From Ancylobacter sp. WKF20 (GTDB lineage: Bacteria > Pseudomonadota > Alphaproteobacteria > Rhizobiales > Xanthobacteraceae): a stretch of 64,000 bases of DNA. Where the stretch lies: contig NZ_CP121679.1 of the NCBI RefSeq assembly GCF_029760895.1, forward strand, positions 2,928,001 through 2,992,000. The letters are read 5' to 3'. A program made the translations under genes and the position numbers. The notes under the pieces are model-generated. The model saw only the letters and a list, made by a program, of their open reading frames with translations, was not told the origin of the DNA and did no database searches. This document shows positions 8,651-18,863 of this stretch, piece by piece; position 1 is the first letter of the stretch; each line of letters opens with the position of its first letter.

Positions 8651-11380
8651 TCAGGCTCCCTGCTTGCGCAACGCGGCCATCGCCGCGCCGATATAGGCCA
8701 GCGCCAGCAGCCCGGTCACCGCGATGTCCCACCACAGATCGCTGAAGCCCAGCCCCTTGGTGAAGGTGCCGGCGCTCACCTGCTCATACCAGGAGGCGGG
8801 GAAGGCGAGGCCCATATAGCGCCCCGCTCCCGAGAGCGAGGACACCGGCACCAAGAGGCCGGAGAAATTCACCGCCGGGATGATGGCGATGATCGCGGTG
8901 GCGAACACCGCCGCCACCTGGCTCGACACAAAGCTCGAGACCAAGAGGCCGAAGCCGGTGGTGGCGCAGACATAAATGAGCGAGCCGAGCGCCAGCGTCG
9001 GCAGCGAGCCCTTCACCGGCACGTCGAACACCAGCTGCGCGGCGATCACCAGCGTGATGAAGCTCAAGAAGGCGACGCCGACATAGGGCAGTTGCTTGCC
9101 GAGCAGGAACTCCACCTTGGTCACCGGCGTCGACTGGAAATTGGCGATGGAGCCGCTCTCCTTCTCCTTCACCACGCCGAGCGCGGTGGTGATGGCGGGG
9201 ATCAGCACCAGCATCAGCATGATGACGCTCGGCACCATGGCGTTCACGCTCTTGAACGACTGATTGTAGCGGTAGCGCGGCTCGACCGAGATCGGGTAGA
9301 GCGAGGTCTCGGTCCCCTGCGTGCGCATCTGCGCGTCCGAAAGGTAGCTCTGGCTGATGCCCTGCACATAGCCGCGCGTGGTTTCGGCGCGGAACGGCAT
9401 GGCCCCGTCCACCCACACGCCCACTTCCGGCGCGCGCTCGCGCAGCAGGTCGCGGCCGAAATCCGGCGGCACCTCGATGGCGAGCTTCAGTTCGCCATTG
9501 GCGAGGCGCCGGTCGAGCTCGTCGGACGAGGCGATGGGCGCGTGGCGCTCGAAATAGCGCGAGCCCTCGAAGCTCTCCAGCAATTGCCGGCTCTGCGCGC
9601 TCTGGTCCTGGTCCAGCACCGCATAGGGCAGGTTCTCGACATCAAAGGAGATGCCGTAGCCGAAGGTGAAGAGCAGCAACAGCGGCCCGAGCAGCGCGAA
9701 GGCGAGGCGTGCCGGGTCGCGCATCAGTTCCAGCGCCTCGCGCCAGGCATAGGCCCAGAGCCGACCGGGATCGAAGCGGCGCGAGCGGGTGACATGGGCG
9801 GGCCGGGTGGCCAGCTCCACCGCCCCCTCCTCGCGGCCCATGCCGGCCTCTTCCAGCACGGCGATGAACACTTCTTCCAGGCTGTCCATGCCCCGCGCGT
9901 GCTTCAGCTCCTGCGGCGTGCCGACCGCCAGCACCCGCCCGGCATGCATCAGCGAGATGCGGTCGCAGCGCTCGGCCTCGTTCATGAAATGGGTGGAGAG
10001 AAAGATCGTCACGCCATCCTCGCGCGCGAGCTTGATCAGCTCGCGCCAGAAGCCGTCGCGCGCCACCGGATCGACGCCCGAGGTCGGCTCGTCGAGGATG
10101 AGGATTTCCGGCCGGTGGATCAGCGCCACGGCGAGCTGCAGGCGCTGGCGGATGCCGAGCGGCAGGCTGTCCGGCCGCACATCGCCGACATCGGCGAGAT
10201 CGAAGCGCGCCTCCATCTCGGCAATGCGGGCCGGCCCGTCGGGGATCTCGAACAGACGCGCGTGCAAATCGAGATTCTGCCGCACGGTGAGTTCGGCATA
10301 GAGCGAGAAGGCCTGCGACATGTAGCCGACGCGCTTGCGGGTCGCCATGTCGCCGCCCGCCATCGGCGCGCCGAACAGCTTGGCCTCGCCCTCGCTCGCC
10401 GGCAGCAGGCCGGTGAGCATCTTCATCGTGGTGCTCTTGCCGCAGCCATTCGAGCCGAGAAAGCCGAAGATCTCGCCCTTCTCGATGCGGAAATTCACAT
10501 GGTCCACCGCGACGAAATCACCGAAGCGGCGGGTAAGCCCGGTCGCCTCGATGGCGGGCGGGCCCTCGCTCGGCCAAGGCGGCAGATCGGGCATGCCGCC
10601 GGCCTGCGCGCGCTCTTCTTCCGGCAGCAAAGCGATGAAGGCGGCTTCCAGCGTCGCCGCACCCGCCTTCTCGCGGATCTGCGCCGGGCTGCCGGTGGCC
10701 AGCACCTTACCGGCGTTCATCGCCGCCAGCCAGTCGAAGCGCTCGGCCTCCTCCATATAGGCGGTGGCGACGAGGACGCTCATGGACAGGCGGCGCGCCC
10801 GCAGCCGGTCGATCAGCTCCCAGAACTGCCGGCGCGACAGCGGATCAACGCCGGTGGTCGGCTCGTCGAGAATAACAAGGTCGGGATCGTGGATCAGCGC
10901 CGCGCAGATACCGAGCTTCTGCTTCATGCCGCCGGAGAGCTTGCCCGCCGGGCGGTCGGCGAACTTTGCCAGCCCCGTCGCGGCGATGAGTTCGGCGATG
11001 CGCTCGGCCCGCTCCTGCGCTCCTTGCCCGAACAGCCGGCCGAAGAAATCGAGATTTTCCGCCACCGACAGCGTCGGGTAGAGGTTGCGCCCCAGCCCCT
11101 GCGGCATGAAGGCGATGCGCGCGCCGGCCTGCCGGCGCCAGGAGGCCAGCGTCATGTCGCCGCCCAGCACCTCCAGCGTGCCGCTTTGCAGCCGCGTCAC
11201 CCCGGCGGCGAGCGAGAGCAGGGTGGATTTGCCGACGCCGTCCGGGCCGATCAGCCCGGCCATGCAGCCGGCGGGAATGGCAAGGTCCACCCCGTCCAGC
11301 GCATGCGTCGTGCCATAGAGATGGGTGACGCCGCGAAGCGTCAGCACAGCGCCCGCTGGCGCGCTCTCCCCGGCGGTCAT
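8651..11380 (-). CDS. rbbA: RbbA-like fused ABC transporter (two ATPase domains plus ABC-2 permease)
   Basis: The 909-aa protein has nucleotide-binding domain 1 (Walker [10 protein letters not shown], signature LSGGMKQKL, Walker [14 protein letters not shown]), domain 2 (Walker [10 protein letters not shown], Walker [14 protein letters not shown]), then a C-terminal ABC-2 permease from about residue 540. The signature of domain 2 is degenerate (LPLGIRQRL). This architecture matches E. coli RbbA/YhiH, which is reported as ribosome-associated, while the neighbours argue for membrane export. The gene starts within the ATGA overlap with the HlyD-type gene, so translation is coupled. The transported compound is unknown. 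Confidence 0.87.
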   Translation of the reverse strand: MTAGESAPAGAVLTLRGVTHLYGTTHALDGVDLAIPAGCMAGLIGPDGVGKSTLLSLAAGVTRLQSGTLEVLGGDMTLASWRRQAGARIAFMPQGLGRNLYPTLSVAENLDFFGRLFGQGAQERAERIAELIAATGLAKFADRPAGKLSGGMKQKLGICAALIHDPDLVILDEPTTGVDPLSRRQFWELIDRLRARRLSMSVLVATAYMEEAERFDWLAAMNAGKVLATGSPAQIREKAGAATLEAAFIALLPEEERAQAGGMPDLPPWPSEGPPAIEATGLTRRFGDFVAVDHVNFRIEKGEIFGFLGSNGCGKSTTMKMLTGLLPASEGEAKLFGAPMAGGDMATRKRVGYMSQAFSLYAELTVRQNLDLHARLFEIPDGPARIAEMEARFDLADVGDVRPDSLPLGIRQRLQLAVALIHRPEILILDEPTSGVDPVARDGFWRELIKLAREDGVTIFLSTHFMNEAERCDRISLMHAGRVLAVGTPQELKHARGMDSLEEVFIAVLEEAGMGREEGAVELATRPAHVTRSRRFDPGRLWAYAWREALELMRDPARLAFALLGPLLLLFTFGYGISFDVENLPYAVLDQDQSAQSRQLLESFEGSRYFERHAPIASSDELDRRLANGELKLAIEVPPDFGRDLLRERAPEVGVWVDGAMPFRAETTRGYVQGISQSYLSDAQMRTQGTETSLYPISVEPRYRYNQSFKSVNAMVPSVIMLMLVLIPAITTALGVVKEKESGSIANFQSTPVTKVEFLLGKQLPYVGVAFLSFITLVIAAQLVFDVPVKGSLPTLALGSLIYVCATTGFGLLVSSFVSSQVAAVFATAIIAIIPAVNFSGLLVPVSSLSGAGRYMGLAFPASWYEQVSAGTFTKGLGFSDLWWDIAVTGLLALAYIGAAMAALRKQGA

Positions 11381-12426
11381 TGCGGCAGCTTGATGTTGAG
11401 CCAGTCGGGCCAGGTGGCGTCAGGGGCGGTGCGCACATAGGCGACGCCGCGCACCCCGGTCTTCACCCGGTCCTCATATTGCCGGAGCAGGTCCGAGGCG
11501 AGCCGCAGCTTGACCCGGAACATCAGCTTTTCGCGCTCGTCGGAAGTCTCCACCGTCTTCGGCGTGAACTGCGCGCCGGAGGCGACGAAGCTCACCGTGG
11601 CGGGGATGACGTAATCGGGCGCGGGATCGAGCACGATGCGCGCCTCGCTGCCCATGCCGAGCCGCCCGGCGACACGCGCCGGCAGGAACACGGTCATGTA
11701 GACATCGCCGAGATCGAGCAGGGTGACAATGGGCGCGCCCGCCGCCACCACCTCGCCGGTGCGCACCAGCTTGTACTCCACCCGCCCGCGCCGGGGCGCC
11801 TTGAGCACGGCATCGTCGAGCTGCGACTGGATGCGCGCCACCTCGGCCCGTGCCGTGTCGGCGCTCGCGTCAGCCTCGGCGAGCGAGGCTTCCGCCGCCT
11901 TCTGCGCGGCAATGGCGACATTGAGCTGGCTCTGGCGTGTATCGGCCGACTGGATGGTGCCGAACCCGCTCTGCTTCAGCTTGGCGGCGCGCTCATATTC
12001 CTGCTCGGCCAGCACGCGCTCGGCCTCGCGCTGGGTGATGGAGGCCTCGGCTTCGGCGATGGCCTTCTCGGCGCGGCGCACATCGGCCTGCGCGCCGGTG
12101 AGCTGGGCGTTGAGTTCGGTCGTGTCCATGCGGGCGATCTCAACGCCCTGATCCACGGTCTGGCCTTCCTCGACCAGCACCTGCGCCACCCGCCCGGCGA
12201 ATTTCGAGGCGATCAGCACCTGCTCGGATTCGAGCCGGCCATTGGTCTTGAAGAACTCGGCCGGCAGGGCCCGCCCGTTGAAACGGTCGACCAGCGATTG
12301 CAGGCGCGCTTTCAGCCCGCTCTCCTGCGCCGCGGCGGGCGTGGCGGGGACCAGCAGGGCCAGCAACGCCCCCGCCAGAATGAATGCAAGCGCGCGGTTA
12401 CGCCCGCGTGACGGCCGAACGGACAT
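11377..12426 (-). CDS. HlyD/YhiI-type periplasmic adaptor
   Basis: The 349-aa protein has a Sec signal peptide (basic start, hydrophobic [22 protein letters not shown]), a biotinyl-lipoyl-like half ([20 protein letters not shown] then GQTVDQG), a coiled-coil hairpin of about 110 residues rich in Ala, Glu and Gln, the second lipoyl half ([21 protein letters not shown]) and a beta-barrel domain. It links an inner-membrane ABC exporter to the periplasm or outer membrane. It is the first gene of the operon and overlaps the RbbA-like gene by 4 bp. No outer-membrane factor gene is adjacent. Confidence 0.88.
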   Translation of the reverse strand: MSVRPSRGRNRALAFILAGALLALLVPATPAAAQESGLKARLQSLVDRFNGRALPAEFFKTNGRLESEQVLIASKFAGRVAQVLVEEGQTVDQGVEIARMDTTELNAQLTGAQADVRRAEKAIAEAEASITQREAERVLAEQEYERAAKLKQSGFGTIQSADTRQSQLNVAIAAQKAAEASLAEADASADTARAEVARIQSQLDDAVLKAPRRGRVEYKLVRTGEVVAAGAPIVTLLDLGDVYMTVFLPARVAGRLGMGSEARIVLDPAPDYVIPATVSFVASGAQFTPKTVETSDEREKLMFRVKLRLASDLLRQYEDRVKTGVRGVAYVRTAPDATWPDWLNIKLPQ

Positions 12427-12527
12427 CAGACCTCCCTTAAGGACTTAAGGGGCGGCGCCCACCCGCATGGAAGCGCCGCCGTCAATCCGCCACCCCTGGC
12501 CAGACCCTTCGCGCGCCTCGGCCCACG

Positions 12528-13556
12528 TCAGGTGAAATCGAGCACCATGCGGCCATCGACCTTGCCGGCCTTCAGCGCATCGAAGATATCATTGATGCTC
12601 TCCAGTGGCGCCTTATGAATCTCGGCCTTCACCTTGCCCTCGGCGGCGAAGGCGACGGATTCGGCGAGATCGCGCCGCGTGCCGACGATGGAGCCGCGCA
12701 CGGTGATGCGCTTCAGCACCACATCGAAGATCGGCGTGGCGAAATGGCCGGGCGGCAGGCCGACCAGGCTCACCGTGCCCTTGCGCCGCACATAGCTCAG
12801 CGCCTGATTGAAAGCCGGCGGCGAGACCGCCGTGACCAGCACGCCATGGGCGCCGCCGCCGGTGACCTTGAGGATTTCCGCCACCGCGTCGGGCGACGAG
12901 GCGTCGACCGCCAGATCGGCGCCGGCCTCGCGGGCGAGCGCCAGCTTTTCCGGGGCGATGTCGAGCGCCACCACATGCAGGCCCATCGCCTTGGCGTATT
13001 GGATGCCGATATGGCCGAGCCCGCCGACGCCGGAGATCGCCACCCATTCGCCGGGCTTGGCCTCGGTTTCCTTCAGCCCCTTATAGGTGGTGACGCCAGC
13101 GCACAGGATCGGCGCCATGGCGGCGAAATCGACGCCCTCGGGCAGGCGCGCCACGAAGGGCGCGGCGGCGATGACATACTCCGCGAAGCCGCCATCGCAG
13201 CTATAGCCGGTATTGTGCTGGTGCTCGCACAGCGTCTCCCAGCCGGTCTCGCAATACTCGCAGCACATGCAGGCATCGTGCAGCCAGGCGACGCCGACCG
13301 GATCACCCTCCTTCAGCCCGGTGACGCCCGGCCCGAGCGCGGCGACATAGCCGGCCGCCTCATGGCCGGGGATAAAGGGCGGGGACGGCTTCACCGGCCA
13401 GTCGCCATCGGCGGCGTGCAGGTCGGTATGGCAGACGCCGCAGGCGACCACCTTCACCAGCACCTCGCCGGGACCGGGAACCGGTACGGGAACGTCCTCG
13501 ATGGTGAGCGGCTTGCCGAATGCGCGGACCACCGCCGCCTTCATCATATTCGCCAT
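12528..13556 (-). CDS. adhP: zinc-dependent alcohol dehydrogenase, AdhP type
   Basis: The 342-aa medium-chain dehydrogenase has catalytic zinc ligands in [10 protein letters not shown] and GHEAAGYV, a structural-zinc cysteine cluster (CMCCEYC then LC) and a Rossmann [13 protein letters not shown] motif. It interconverts primary alcohols such as ethanol with aldehydes using NAD(H). I start at ATG 13556 ([10 protein letters not shown]), which has AGAGG 8 bp upstream. The gene is divergent from a second zinc dehydrogenase, with an Fnr-type dyad between them, suggesting control by oxygen. Confidence 0.92.
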   Translation of the reverse strand: MANMMKAAVVRAFGKPLTIEDVPVPVPGPGEVLVKVVACGVCHTDLHAADGDWPVKPSPPFIPGHEAAGYVAALGPGVTGLKEGDPVGVAWLHDACMCCEYCETGWETLCEHQHNTGYSCDGGFAEYVIAAAPFVARLPEGVDFAAMAPILCAGVTTYKGLKETEAKPGEWVAISGVGGLGHIGIQYAKAMGLHVVALDIAPEKLALAREAGADLAVDASSPDAVAEILKVTGGGAHGVLVTAVSPPAFNQALSYVRRKGTVSLVGLPPGHFATPIFDVVLKRITVRGSIVGTRRDLAESVAFAAEGKVKAEIHKAPLESINDIFDALKAGKVDGRMVLDFT

Positions 13557-13612
13557 GGCGTCGACCTCTGTATGCCCCGCGGCGCACTGTAGCCGGCGCG
13601 ACAAGGTCGTCC

Positions 13613-13626
13613 TTGACCCGTGTCAA
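13613..13626. promoter_or_regulatory. candidate Fnr/FixK-type box between divergent alcohol dehydrogenases
   Basis: TTGACCCGTGTCAA has perfect 5-bp arms and 4-bp spacing, the geometry of Fnr/FixK sites (TTGAT-N4-ATCAA) with T-to-C/A-to-G changes at the inner positions. It lies 57 bp from the adhP start and 140 bp from the other start. A Crp/Fnr regulator with the matching recognition helix is encoded at 31.7 kb. Confidence 0.5.
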
Positions 13627-13765
13627 TTCCGCGCCGCGCCAGCCGTGCATGATGGGGCGGTCCACAGGATCATTCGCCGGCTACACATCAGGTGCGGGGT
13701 ACTGCGCATGGTGGAAGGCCGTTGTCGCGCATTAAGCTCCTCGCGGGCGCAGCGAAGGAATGGCC

Positions 13766-14803
13766 ATGACAGGCGAGACCATTGCGGGCCGGATGCTGGC
13801 CATGGTGCTGCACGCCCATGGCGCCCCGCTCCGTCTGGAGGAGCGCGCGCTGCCCCAGCCGGGGCCGGGCGAAATCCGTGTGCGGGTGGAGGCCTGCGCC
13901 GTCTGCCGCACCGATCTCCACGTCGTCGACGGCGAATTGCCGCCGGGGCCACTGCCCATCGTGCCCGGCCATGAGATCGTCGGCATTGTCGAGGCGCTGG
14001 GCGAGGGCGTGACGACGCCGGGGATCGGCCGGCGCGTCGGCATCCCCTGGCTCGGCCATAGCTGCGGCACCTGCCCCTATTGCATGTGCCATCGCGAAAA
14101 CCTCTGCGACGACCCGCTGTTCACCGGCTACACCCGCGACGGGGGCTTCGCCACCCATGTGGTCGCCGACGCCGCCTATTGCTTCCCGCTCGACGGCTTC
14201 GACGATCCCGTGGCGGCCGCGCCGCTGATGTGCGCCGGGCTGATCGGCTGGCGCACGCTGAAGCTCGCCGGCGAGGCCCGCCGCGTCGGCATTTACGGCT
14301 TCGGCGCCGCCGCCCATCTCATCGCGCAGGTCTGCCGCTTTCAGGGGCGCGAGGTCTATGCCTTCACCCGTGCTGGCGACAGCGCGGCGCAGGGGCTCGC
14401 CCTCTCCCTCGGCGCGGTGTGGGCGGGAGCGTCGGAGGAGGCGCCGCCGGTGCCGCTCGACGCCGCCCTGATCTTCGCCCCCGTCGGCGCGCTGGTGCCG
14501 GCCGCGCTGCGCGCCGTGCGCAAGGGCGGGCGCGTGGTGTGCGGCGGGATCCATATGAGCGACATCCCGTCCTTCCCCTATTCCATCCTGTGGGAAGAGC
14601 GACAGTTACTCTCCATCGCCAATCTCACGCGCGAGGACGCCACCGAGTTCCTCGCCCTCGCCCCGGTGGCCGGGGTGCGGGCAACCACGGTGACCTACCC
14701 GCTGGCCCGCGCCAACGAGGCGCTGGCCGATCTGCGCGCCGGCCGCTTCCAGGGGGCGGCGGTGCTGCTTCCCGGCCTGTCCACACCGGCCTCACCGGCC
14801 TGA
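13766..14803 (+). CDS. zinc-dependent alcohol dehydrogenase family protein
   Basis: The medium-chain dehydrogenase (345 aa) has the catalytic-zinc motif CAVCRTDLHV, GHEIVG, a structural-zinc cluster CGTCPYCMC with a later LC, and a weak Rossmann segment YGFGAAAHLIAQV. Two ATGs are possible (13760, 13766); GAAGGA at 13754-13759 abuts the first and is correctly spaced for the second, so I choose 13766. It probably reduces an aldehyde or oxidises an alcohol; the substrate is not readable. It is followed by phosphoketolase, and together they could handle acetyl-phosphate and redox balance under low oxygen. Confidence 0.85.
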   Translation: MTGETIAGRMLAMVLHAHGAPLRLEERALPQPGPGEIRVRVEACAVCRTDLHVVDGELPPGPLPIVPGHEIVGIVEALGEGVTTPGIGRRVGIPWLGHSCGTCPYCMCHRENLCDDPLFTGYTRDGGFATHVVADAAYCFPLDGFDDPVAAAPLMCAGLIGWRTLKLAGEARRVGIYGFGAAAHLIAQVCRFQGREVYAFTRAGDSAAQGLALSLGAVWAGASEEAPPVPLDAALIFAPVGALVPAALRAVRKGGRVVCGGIHMSDIPSFPYSILWEERQLLSIANLTREDATEFLALAPVAGVRATTVTYPLARANEALADLRAGRFQGAAVLLPGLSTPASPA

Positions 14804-14814
14804 CTGGTCACCAC

Positions 14815-14856
14815 ACTGCACTGACACTCCACCTGACTGCACTGACGCTCCACGAT
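14815..14856 (+). repeat. 21-bp tandem duplication before phosphoketolase
   Basis: Two adjacent 21-bp units start with ACTGCACTGAC and CTCCAC (14815-14835 and 14836-14856), differing at few positions. They fill most of the 82-bp gap between the dehydrogenase and phosphoketolase genes and lie just before the Shine-Dalgarno TAGGAGA. Confidence 0.6.
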
Positions 14857-14885
14857 CCTGAACCGCCCTTTAGGAGACCGACACG

Positions 14886-17267
14886 ATGACCCATGAGCCT
14901 GCACCCGCCCCGGCTCCGCTGAGTGCCGACCTCGTCGACCGCATGAACGCCTGGTGGCGCGCCGCCAATTACCTCTCGGTCGGCCAGATCTACCTGCTCG
15001 GCAACCCGCTGCTGCGGGAAAAGCTGACATTGGAGCATGTTAAGCCGCGCCTGCTGGGCCATTGGGGCACCACGCCGGGGCTCAATTTCATCTATGTCCA
15101 CCTCAACCGCATCATCCGCGAGAGAGGTAACAATATACTGTTCATCGCCGGCCCCGGCCATGGCGCGCCGGGCGTGGTCGCCTCGACCTATCTGGAGGGC
15201 ACCTACAGCGAACTCTACCCCGACATCTCCCAGGACGAGGAGGGATTGTGCAGGTTTTTCAGGCAGTTCTCCTTCCCCGGCGGCATTCCCAGCCACGCCG
15301 CGCCGGAGACGCCGGGCTCCATCCATGAGGGCGGCGAGCTCGGCTATTCGCTAAGCCACGCCTATGGCGCCGTGCTCGACAACCCCGATCTCGTGGTCGC
15401 CTGCGTGGTCGGCGATGGCGAGGCGGAAACCGGGCCGCTCGCCACCTCCTGGCATGGCAACAAGTTCCTGAACCCGGTGGGTGACGGTGCGGTACTACCG
15501 ATCCTGCACCTCAACGGCTACAAGATCGCCAACCCCACCGTGCTCGCCCGCATCCCGCATGAGGAATTGCGGGCGCTGATGGTCGGCTATGGCCATGAGC
15601 CGATCTTCGTCGAGGGCGACGACCCCGCCACCATGCACCAGCTCATGGCGGCGGCGATGGACGAGGCCTTCGCCAGGATCGCCGAGATCCAGAAAGCCGC
15701 GCGCGAGCAAGGGGTTAGCGAGCGTCCGCGCTGGCCGATGATCGTCCTGCGCAGCCCCAAGGGCTGGAGCGGGCCGAAGCTCGTCGACGGCAAGAAGGCG
15801 GAGGGCACCTGGCGCTCGCATCAGGTGCCGTTCTCCGACATGTCGACGCCGGAGCATCTGACCCTGCTGGAAGACTGGCTGAAGAGCTACCGGCCGGAGG
15901 AACTGTTCGATGATACCGGCAAACTCCTGCCGGAGATCGCCGCCACCGCGCCCGCGGGCGAAAAGCGCATGAGCGCCAACCCGCACGCCAATGGCGGCGT
16001 GCTACGCCGCCCGCTGCGCCTGCCGGACTACACGGATTACGCCGTGAAGGTGCCGTCACCCGGCGCGGTGGAGCTGGAATCCACAGCGATCATGGGCACT
16101 TACCTGCGCGACGTGATGAAGGCTAACCTTGCCACCCGCAATTTCCGCGTCTTCGGCCCGGACGAGACGGCGTCGAACCGGCTGCAGGCGCTGTTCCAGG
16201 TGACCAACCGCGCCTGGAACGCCGAGACCATCCCCGGCGACGACCGTCTGGCGCTCGATGGGCGCGTCACCGAGATCCTGTCGGAGCATATGTGCCAGGG
16301 CTGGCTGGAAGGGTATCTTCTTACCGGACGCCACGGCCTGTTTTCCTGCTACGAGGCCTTCATCCACATCATCGACTCGATGTTCAACCAGCACGCCAAG
16401 TGGTTGAAAACAGCCAGCGAAGTGGAGTGGCGCCGCCCCATCGCCTCGCTCAATTACCTTCTCACCTCGCATGTCTGGCGGCAGGACCATAATGGCTTCA
16501 GCCATCAGGACCCCGGCTTCATCGACCATGTGGTGAACAAGAAGGCGGAGATCGTGCGCGTCTATCTCCCGCCGGACGCCAATACCCTGCTCTGCGTCAC
16601 CGAGCATTGCCTGAAGAGCTGGAACCGGGTGAACGTCATCGTCGCCGGCAAGCAGCCCGCGCCGCAATGGCTCGACATGGATGCGGCGATCAACCATTGC
16701 TCGACCGGCATCGGCATCTGGGAATGGGCGAGCAATGACCGGGGCGGCGAGCCGGATGTCGTGCTGGCCTGCGCCGGCGATGTCCCGACGCTGGAGACGC
16801 TGGCCGCCGTGGACCTGCTGCGCGGCTATTTCCCCGACCTCAAGGTGCGCGTCGTCAACGTCGTCGACCTGATGACGCTGCAGCCGAAATCCGAGCACCC
16901 GCATGGGCTTTCCGACGCGGAGTTCGACGCGCTGTTCACCACCGACAAGCCGGTGATCTTCGCCTATCACGGCTATCCCTGGCTCATCCACCGCCTCGCC
17001 TATCGCCGCACCAACCACGACAACATGCATGTGCGCGGCTATATCGAGGAGGGCTCGACCACGACGCCCTTCGACATGGTGGTGCGCAACAAGCTCGACC
17101 GATTCCACCTCGTGGACGACGTGATCGACCGGGTGCCCAAGCTCGCCCGCGACGCCTATGTGCAGCAGGCGATCCGCGACAAGCTGGCCGAGCACGCCCG
17201 CTACATCCGCGCCCACGGTATCGACCTGCCGGAAGTGCGCGACTGGCGCTGGCCGACGGGTAAGTGA
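14886..17267 (+). CDS. xfp: phosphoketolase (xylulose-5-P/fructose-6-P)
   Basis: The 793-aa thiamine-diphosphate enzyme has typical full length. Markers are GPGHGAPG near residue 95, the ThDP-binding [26 protein letters not shown] and the C-terminal [17 protein letters not shown]. It splits xylulose-5-P (or fructose-6-P) with phosphate to acetyl-phosphate and glyceraldehyde-3-P (erythrose-4-P). The ATG at 14886 follows a TAGGAGA Shine-Dalgarno. No acetate kinase or phosphotransacetylase gene is adjacent, although such genes often accompany xfp. It may share a transcript with the upstream alcohol dehydrogenase. Confidence 0.95.
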   Translation: MTHEPAPAPAPLSADLVDRMNAWWRAANYLSVGQIYLLGNPLLREKLTLEHVKPRLLGHWGTTPGLNFIYVHLNRIIRERGNNILFIAGPGHGAPGVVASTYLEGTYSELYPDISQDEEGLCRFFRQFSFPGGIPSHAAPETPGSIHEGGELGYSLSHAYGAVLDNPDLVVACVVGDGEAETGPLATSWHGNKFLNPVGDGAVLPILHLNGYKIANPTVLARIPHEELRALMVGYGHEPIFVEGDDPATMHQLMAAAMDEAFARIAEIQKAAREQGVSERPRWPMIVLRSPKGWSGPKLVDGKKAEGTWRSHQVPFSDMSTPEHLTLLEDWLKSYRPEELFDDTGKLLPEIAATAPAGEKRMSANPHANGGVLRRPLRLPDYTDYAVKVPSPGAVELESTAIMGTYLRDVMKANLATRNFRVFGPDETASNRLQALFQVTNRAWNAETIPGDDRLALDGRVTEILSEHMCQGWLEGYLLTGRHGLFSCYEAFIHIIDSMFNQHAKWLKTASEVEWRRPIASLNYLLTSHVWRQDHNGFSHQDPGFIDHVVNKKAEIVRVYLPPDANTLLCVTEHCLKSWNRVNVIVAGKQPAPQWLDMDAAINHCSTGIGIWEWASNDRGGEPDVVLACAGDVPTLETLAAVDLLRGYFPDLKVRVVNVVDLMTLQPKSEHPHGLSDAEFDALFTTDKPVIFAYHGYPWLIHRLAYRRTNHDNMHVRGYIEEGSTTTPFDMVVRNKLDRFHLVDDVIDRVPKLARDAYVQQAIRDKLAEHARYIRAHGIDLPEVRDWRWPTGK

Positions 17268-17282
17268 GGCATCGCCCCTCAT

Positions 17283-17379
17283 AATGTCATGGCCGGGCTT
17301 GGCCCGGCCATCCACGCTTTTGACGAGAACGACTTCCGACGCGATCCCGGATCGGCCTGCGGCCGTCCGGGATGACGTC
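17283..17379. repeat. intergenic repeats, one family A and one family B module
   Basis: A family A module (ATGGCCGGGCTTGGCCCGGC with flanks, 17284-17320) is followed by a family B module (GCGATCCCGGATCGGCC to GGCCGTCCGGGATGACG, 17341-17377). They separate the convergent phosphoketolase and DUF72 genes. Confidence 0.8.
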
Positions 17380-17385
17380 TTTCGC

Positions 17386-18192
17386 CTAAACCCGCTCGAT
17401 CAGCGCCATCGCGGCGGCGGGGTTCTTCGGCTTGAAGCCGCTGATGACAAAGAGGAAAACGTCGCGCGGCGTTGTCTCCGCCGCCGGCGCGAGCAGTTGG
17501 TTGGCGAGCGGCCCCGGCGTCTCGCCCTGCGCCCACGCCTTGGCGATACCGGCCCAATGATCGAGCGCGGTATTTTTATACCCCTGCGCCTCGTCCTCCT
17601 GCGTCCCCATGATCCGCGCATAGACGAAGGGCGCCGTCACATCAGCGATGGAGGGAAATTCCGAATCCCCGGCGACGATGACCGCGACGCCATAGGCCCG
17701 CGCCATCTCCACGAACTCGGCATTCTTGAAGCTGTCATGGCGCACCTCCACCGCGTGGCGGAGGTCGCGGCCCTCGACGCTTTTCGGCAAGAGCTTGAGA
17801 AAGCCCTCGAAATCGGCCGGGTCGAACTTCTTCGTCGCCATGAACTGCCAGTTGATCGGCCCCAGCTTGTGCTTCAGCTCGGTCACGCCGCTGGACAGGA
17901 ACCGCTCGACGGACTCGCCGGCCTCGCTGAGCACCCGGCGATTGGTGGTGAAGCGCGGGCCCTTCAGCGTGAAGACGAAATCCTCGGGGGTTTCATCATA
18001 CCACTTCGCGAAGCTCGCCGGCTTCTGCGAGCCATAATAGGTGCCGTTGATCTCAATGGCGGTGAGCTTGGACGCGGCATATTCCAGCTCGCGCTTCTGC
18101 GTCAGGCCCTCGGGATAGAACGCCCCGCGCCACGGCTCGAAGGTCCAGCCGCCAACGCCAATGCGGATACGGCCGGTCTCGCTCTTGCTCAT
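17386..18192 (-). CDS. DUF72 family protein
   Basis: The 268-aa product begins RIRIGVGGWTFEPWRGAFYP and continues with INGTYY, FVFTLKGPRF and the HAVEVRHDSF segment, all typical of DUF72 (YecE-like) TIM-barrel proteins of unknown biochemical function. I start at the ATG at 18192 (MSKSETGRI), where homology begins; the frame extends further upstream without domain content. It is convergent with phosphoketolase and 74 bp downstream of the Lrp gene on the same strand. No function is proposed. Confidence 0.85.
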   Translation of the reverse strand: MSKSETGRIRIGVGGWTFEPWRGAFYPEGLTQKRELEYAASKLTAIEINGTYYGSQKPASFAKWYDETPEDFVFTLKGPRFTTNRRVLSEAGESVERFLSSGVTELKHKLGPINWQFMATKKFDPADFEGFLKLLPKSVEGRDLRHAVEVRHDSFKNAEFVEMARAYGVAVIVAGDSEFPSIADVTAPFVYARIMGTQEDEAQGYKNTALDHWAGIAKAWAQGETPGPLANQLLAPAAETTPRDVFLFVISGFKPKNPAAAMALIERV

Positions 18193-18266
18193 GTCGCCTC
18201 GCGCGTCGAGAAGGGCCGGCAGGATAGGCACCCCCTCCCGCCCAGAGCAACCCGTTACGGGACACC

Positions 18267-18734
18267 TCACTCGATCGGCAGGCCCTGCGCGTGCTTCACC
18301 TGGCTCAGCGCGAAGCTGGATTCGATCGAGGCGACACCGTCGAGCCGCGTCAGCGTGCGCTTGAGGAAGGCCTCATAGGCCGGCAAGTCCTTGACCACGA
18401 TGCGCAAAAGGTAATCGCGCTGGCCGGTCATCAGATAGCACTCGACGATCTCCGGCCAGCGGGCAATGGCCTTCTCGAAGCGGTCGAGCTCATCCTCGCG
18501 CTGGCGCTCCAGCTTGATGGAGGCGAAGACGCTGATCGGCAGGCCGATCTTGTCCTGATCGACCACCGCCACATAGCGCTTGATGACGCCGGCCGCCTCG
18601 AGGTTGCGCACCCGCCTTGCGCAAGGCGAGGGCGACAGCCCCACGAGAGCGGCGAGCTTCTCCATGGTGATGTGGGCATCCTGCTGCAGCGCGGCGAGGA
18701 TGCGGCGGTCGATGGCATCGACGGCGTCTGGCAT
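18267..18734 (-). CDS. Lrp/AsnC-family transcriptional regulator
   Basis: The 155-aa protein has an N-terminal winged HTH (DAIDRRILAALQQDAHITME, then LSPSPCARRVRNLEAAGVIK) and a C-terminal RAM ligand-binding domain (ISVFASIKLER, ECYLMTGQRDYLLRI). Such regulators bind amino acids and often control a divergent gene. Here the divergent neighbour is a 2-oxoacid dehydrogenase E1/transketolase-like gene, with a palindrome between them. The pairing resembles Pseudomonas MdeR with MdeB (methionine/2-oxobutyrate breakdown), which is only a suggestion. Confidence 0.9.
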   Translation of the reverse strand: MPDAVDAIDRRILAALQQDAHITMEKLAALVGLSPSPCARRVRNLEAAGVIKRYVAVVDQDKIGLPISVFASIKLERQREDELDRFEKAIARWPEIVECYLMTGQRDYLLRIVVKDLPAYEAFLKRTLTRLDGVASIESSFALSQVKHAQGLPIE

Positions 18735-18824
18735 GAATCACCTTGGAACCCCGCCATGGTGGCTGATTTCACCAATCTAGACCGTGTGACTGGCCAAGAA
18801 TAGCTGCATCGCGCACGGTAACGG

Positions 18825-18846
18825 CGCTAGCCTGATTAACCTAGCG
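18825..18846. promoter_or_regulatory. palindrome CGCTAG-N10-CTAGCG, candidate Lrp-type operator
   Basis: Perfect 6-bp inverted arms (18825-18830 and 18841-18846) flank an AT-richer centre (CCTGATTAAC) just upstream of the GGGAG Shine-Dalgarno of the E1-like gene. The position fits an operator or a 5'-leader hairpin; its recognition by the divergent Lrp protein is inferred. Confidence 0.4.
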
Positions 18847-18863
18847 TCACCGGGAGCGCGCGC

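Noticed and set aside
9092..11440. 782-codon open frame on the plus strand
   Set aside because: It is antisense to the RbbA-like gene. Its translation is low-complexity, rich in His, Arg, Gln and Ala, with no domain, as expected for the opposite strand of a GC-rich gene.
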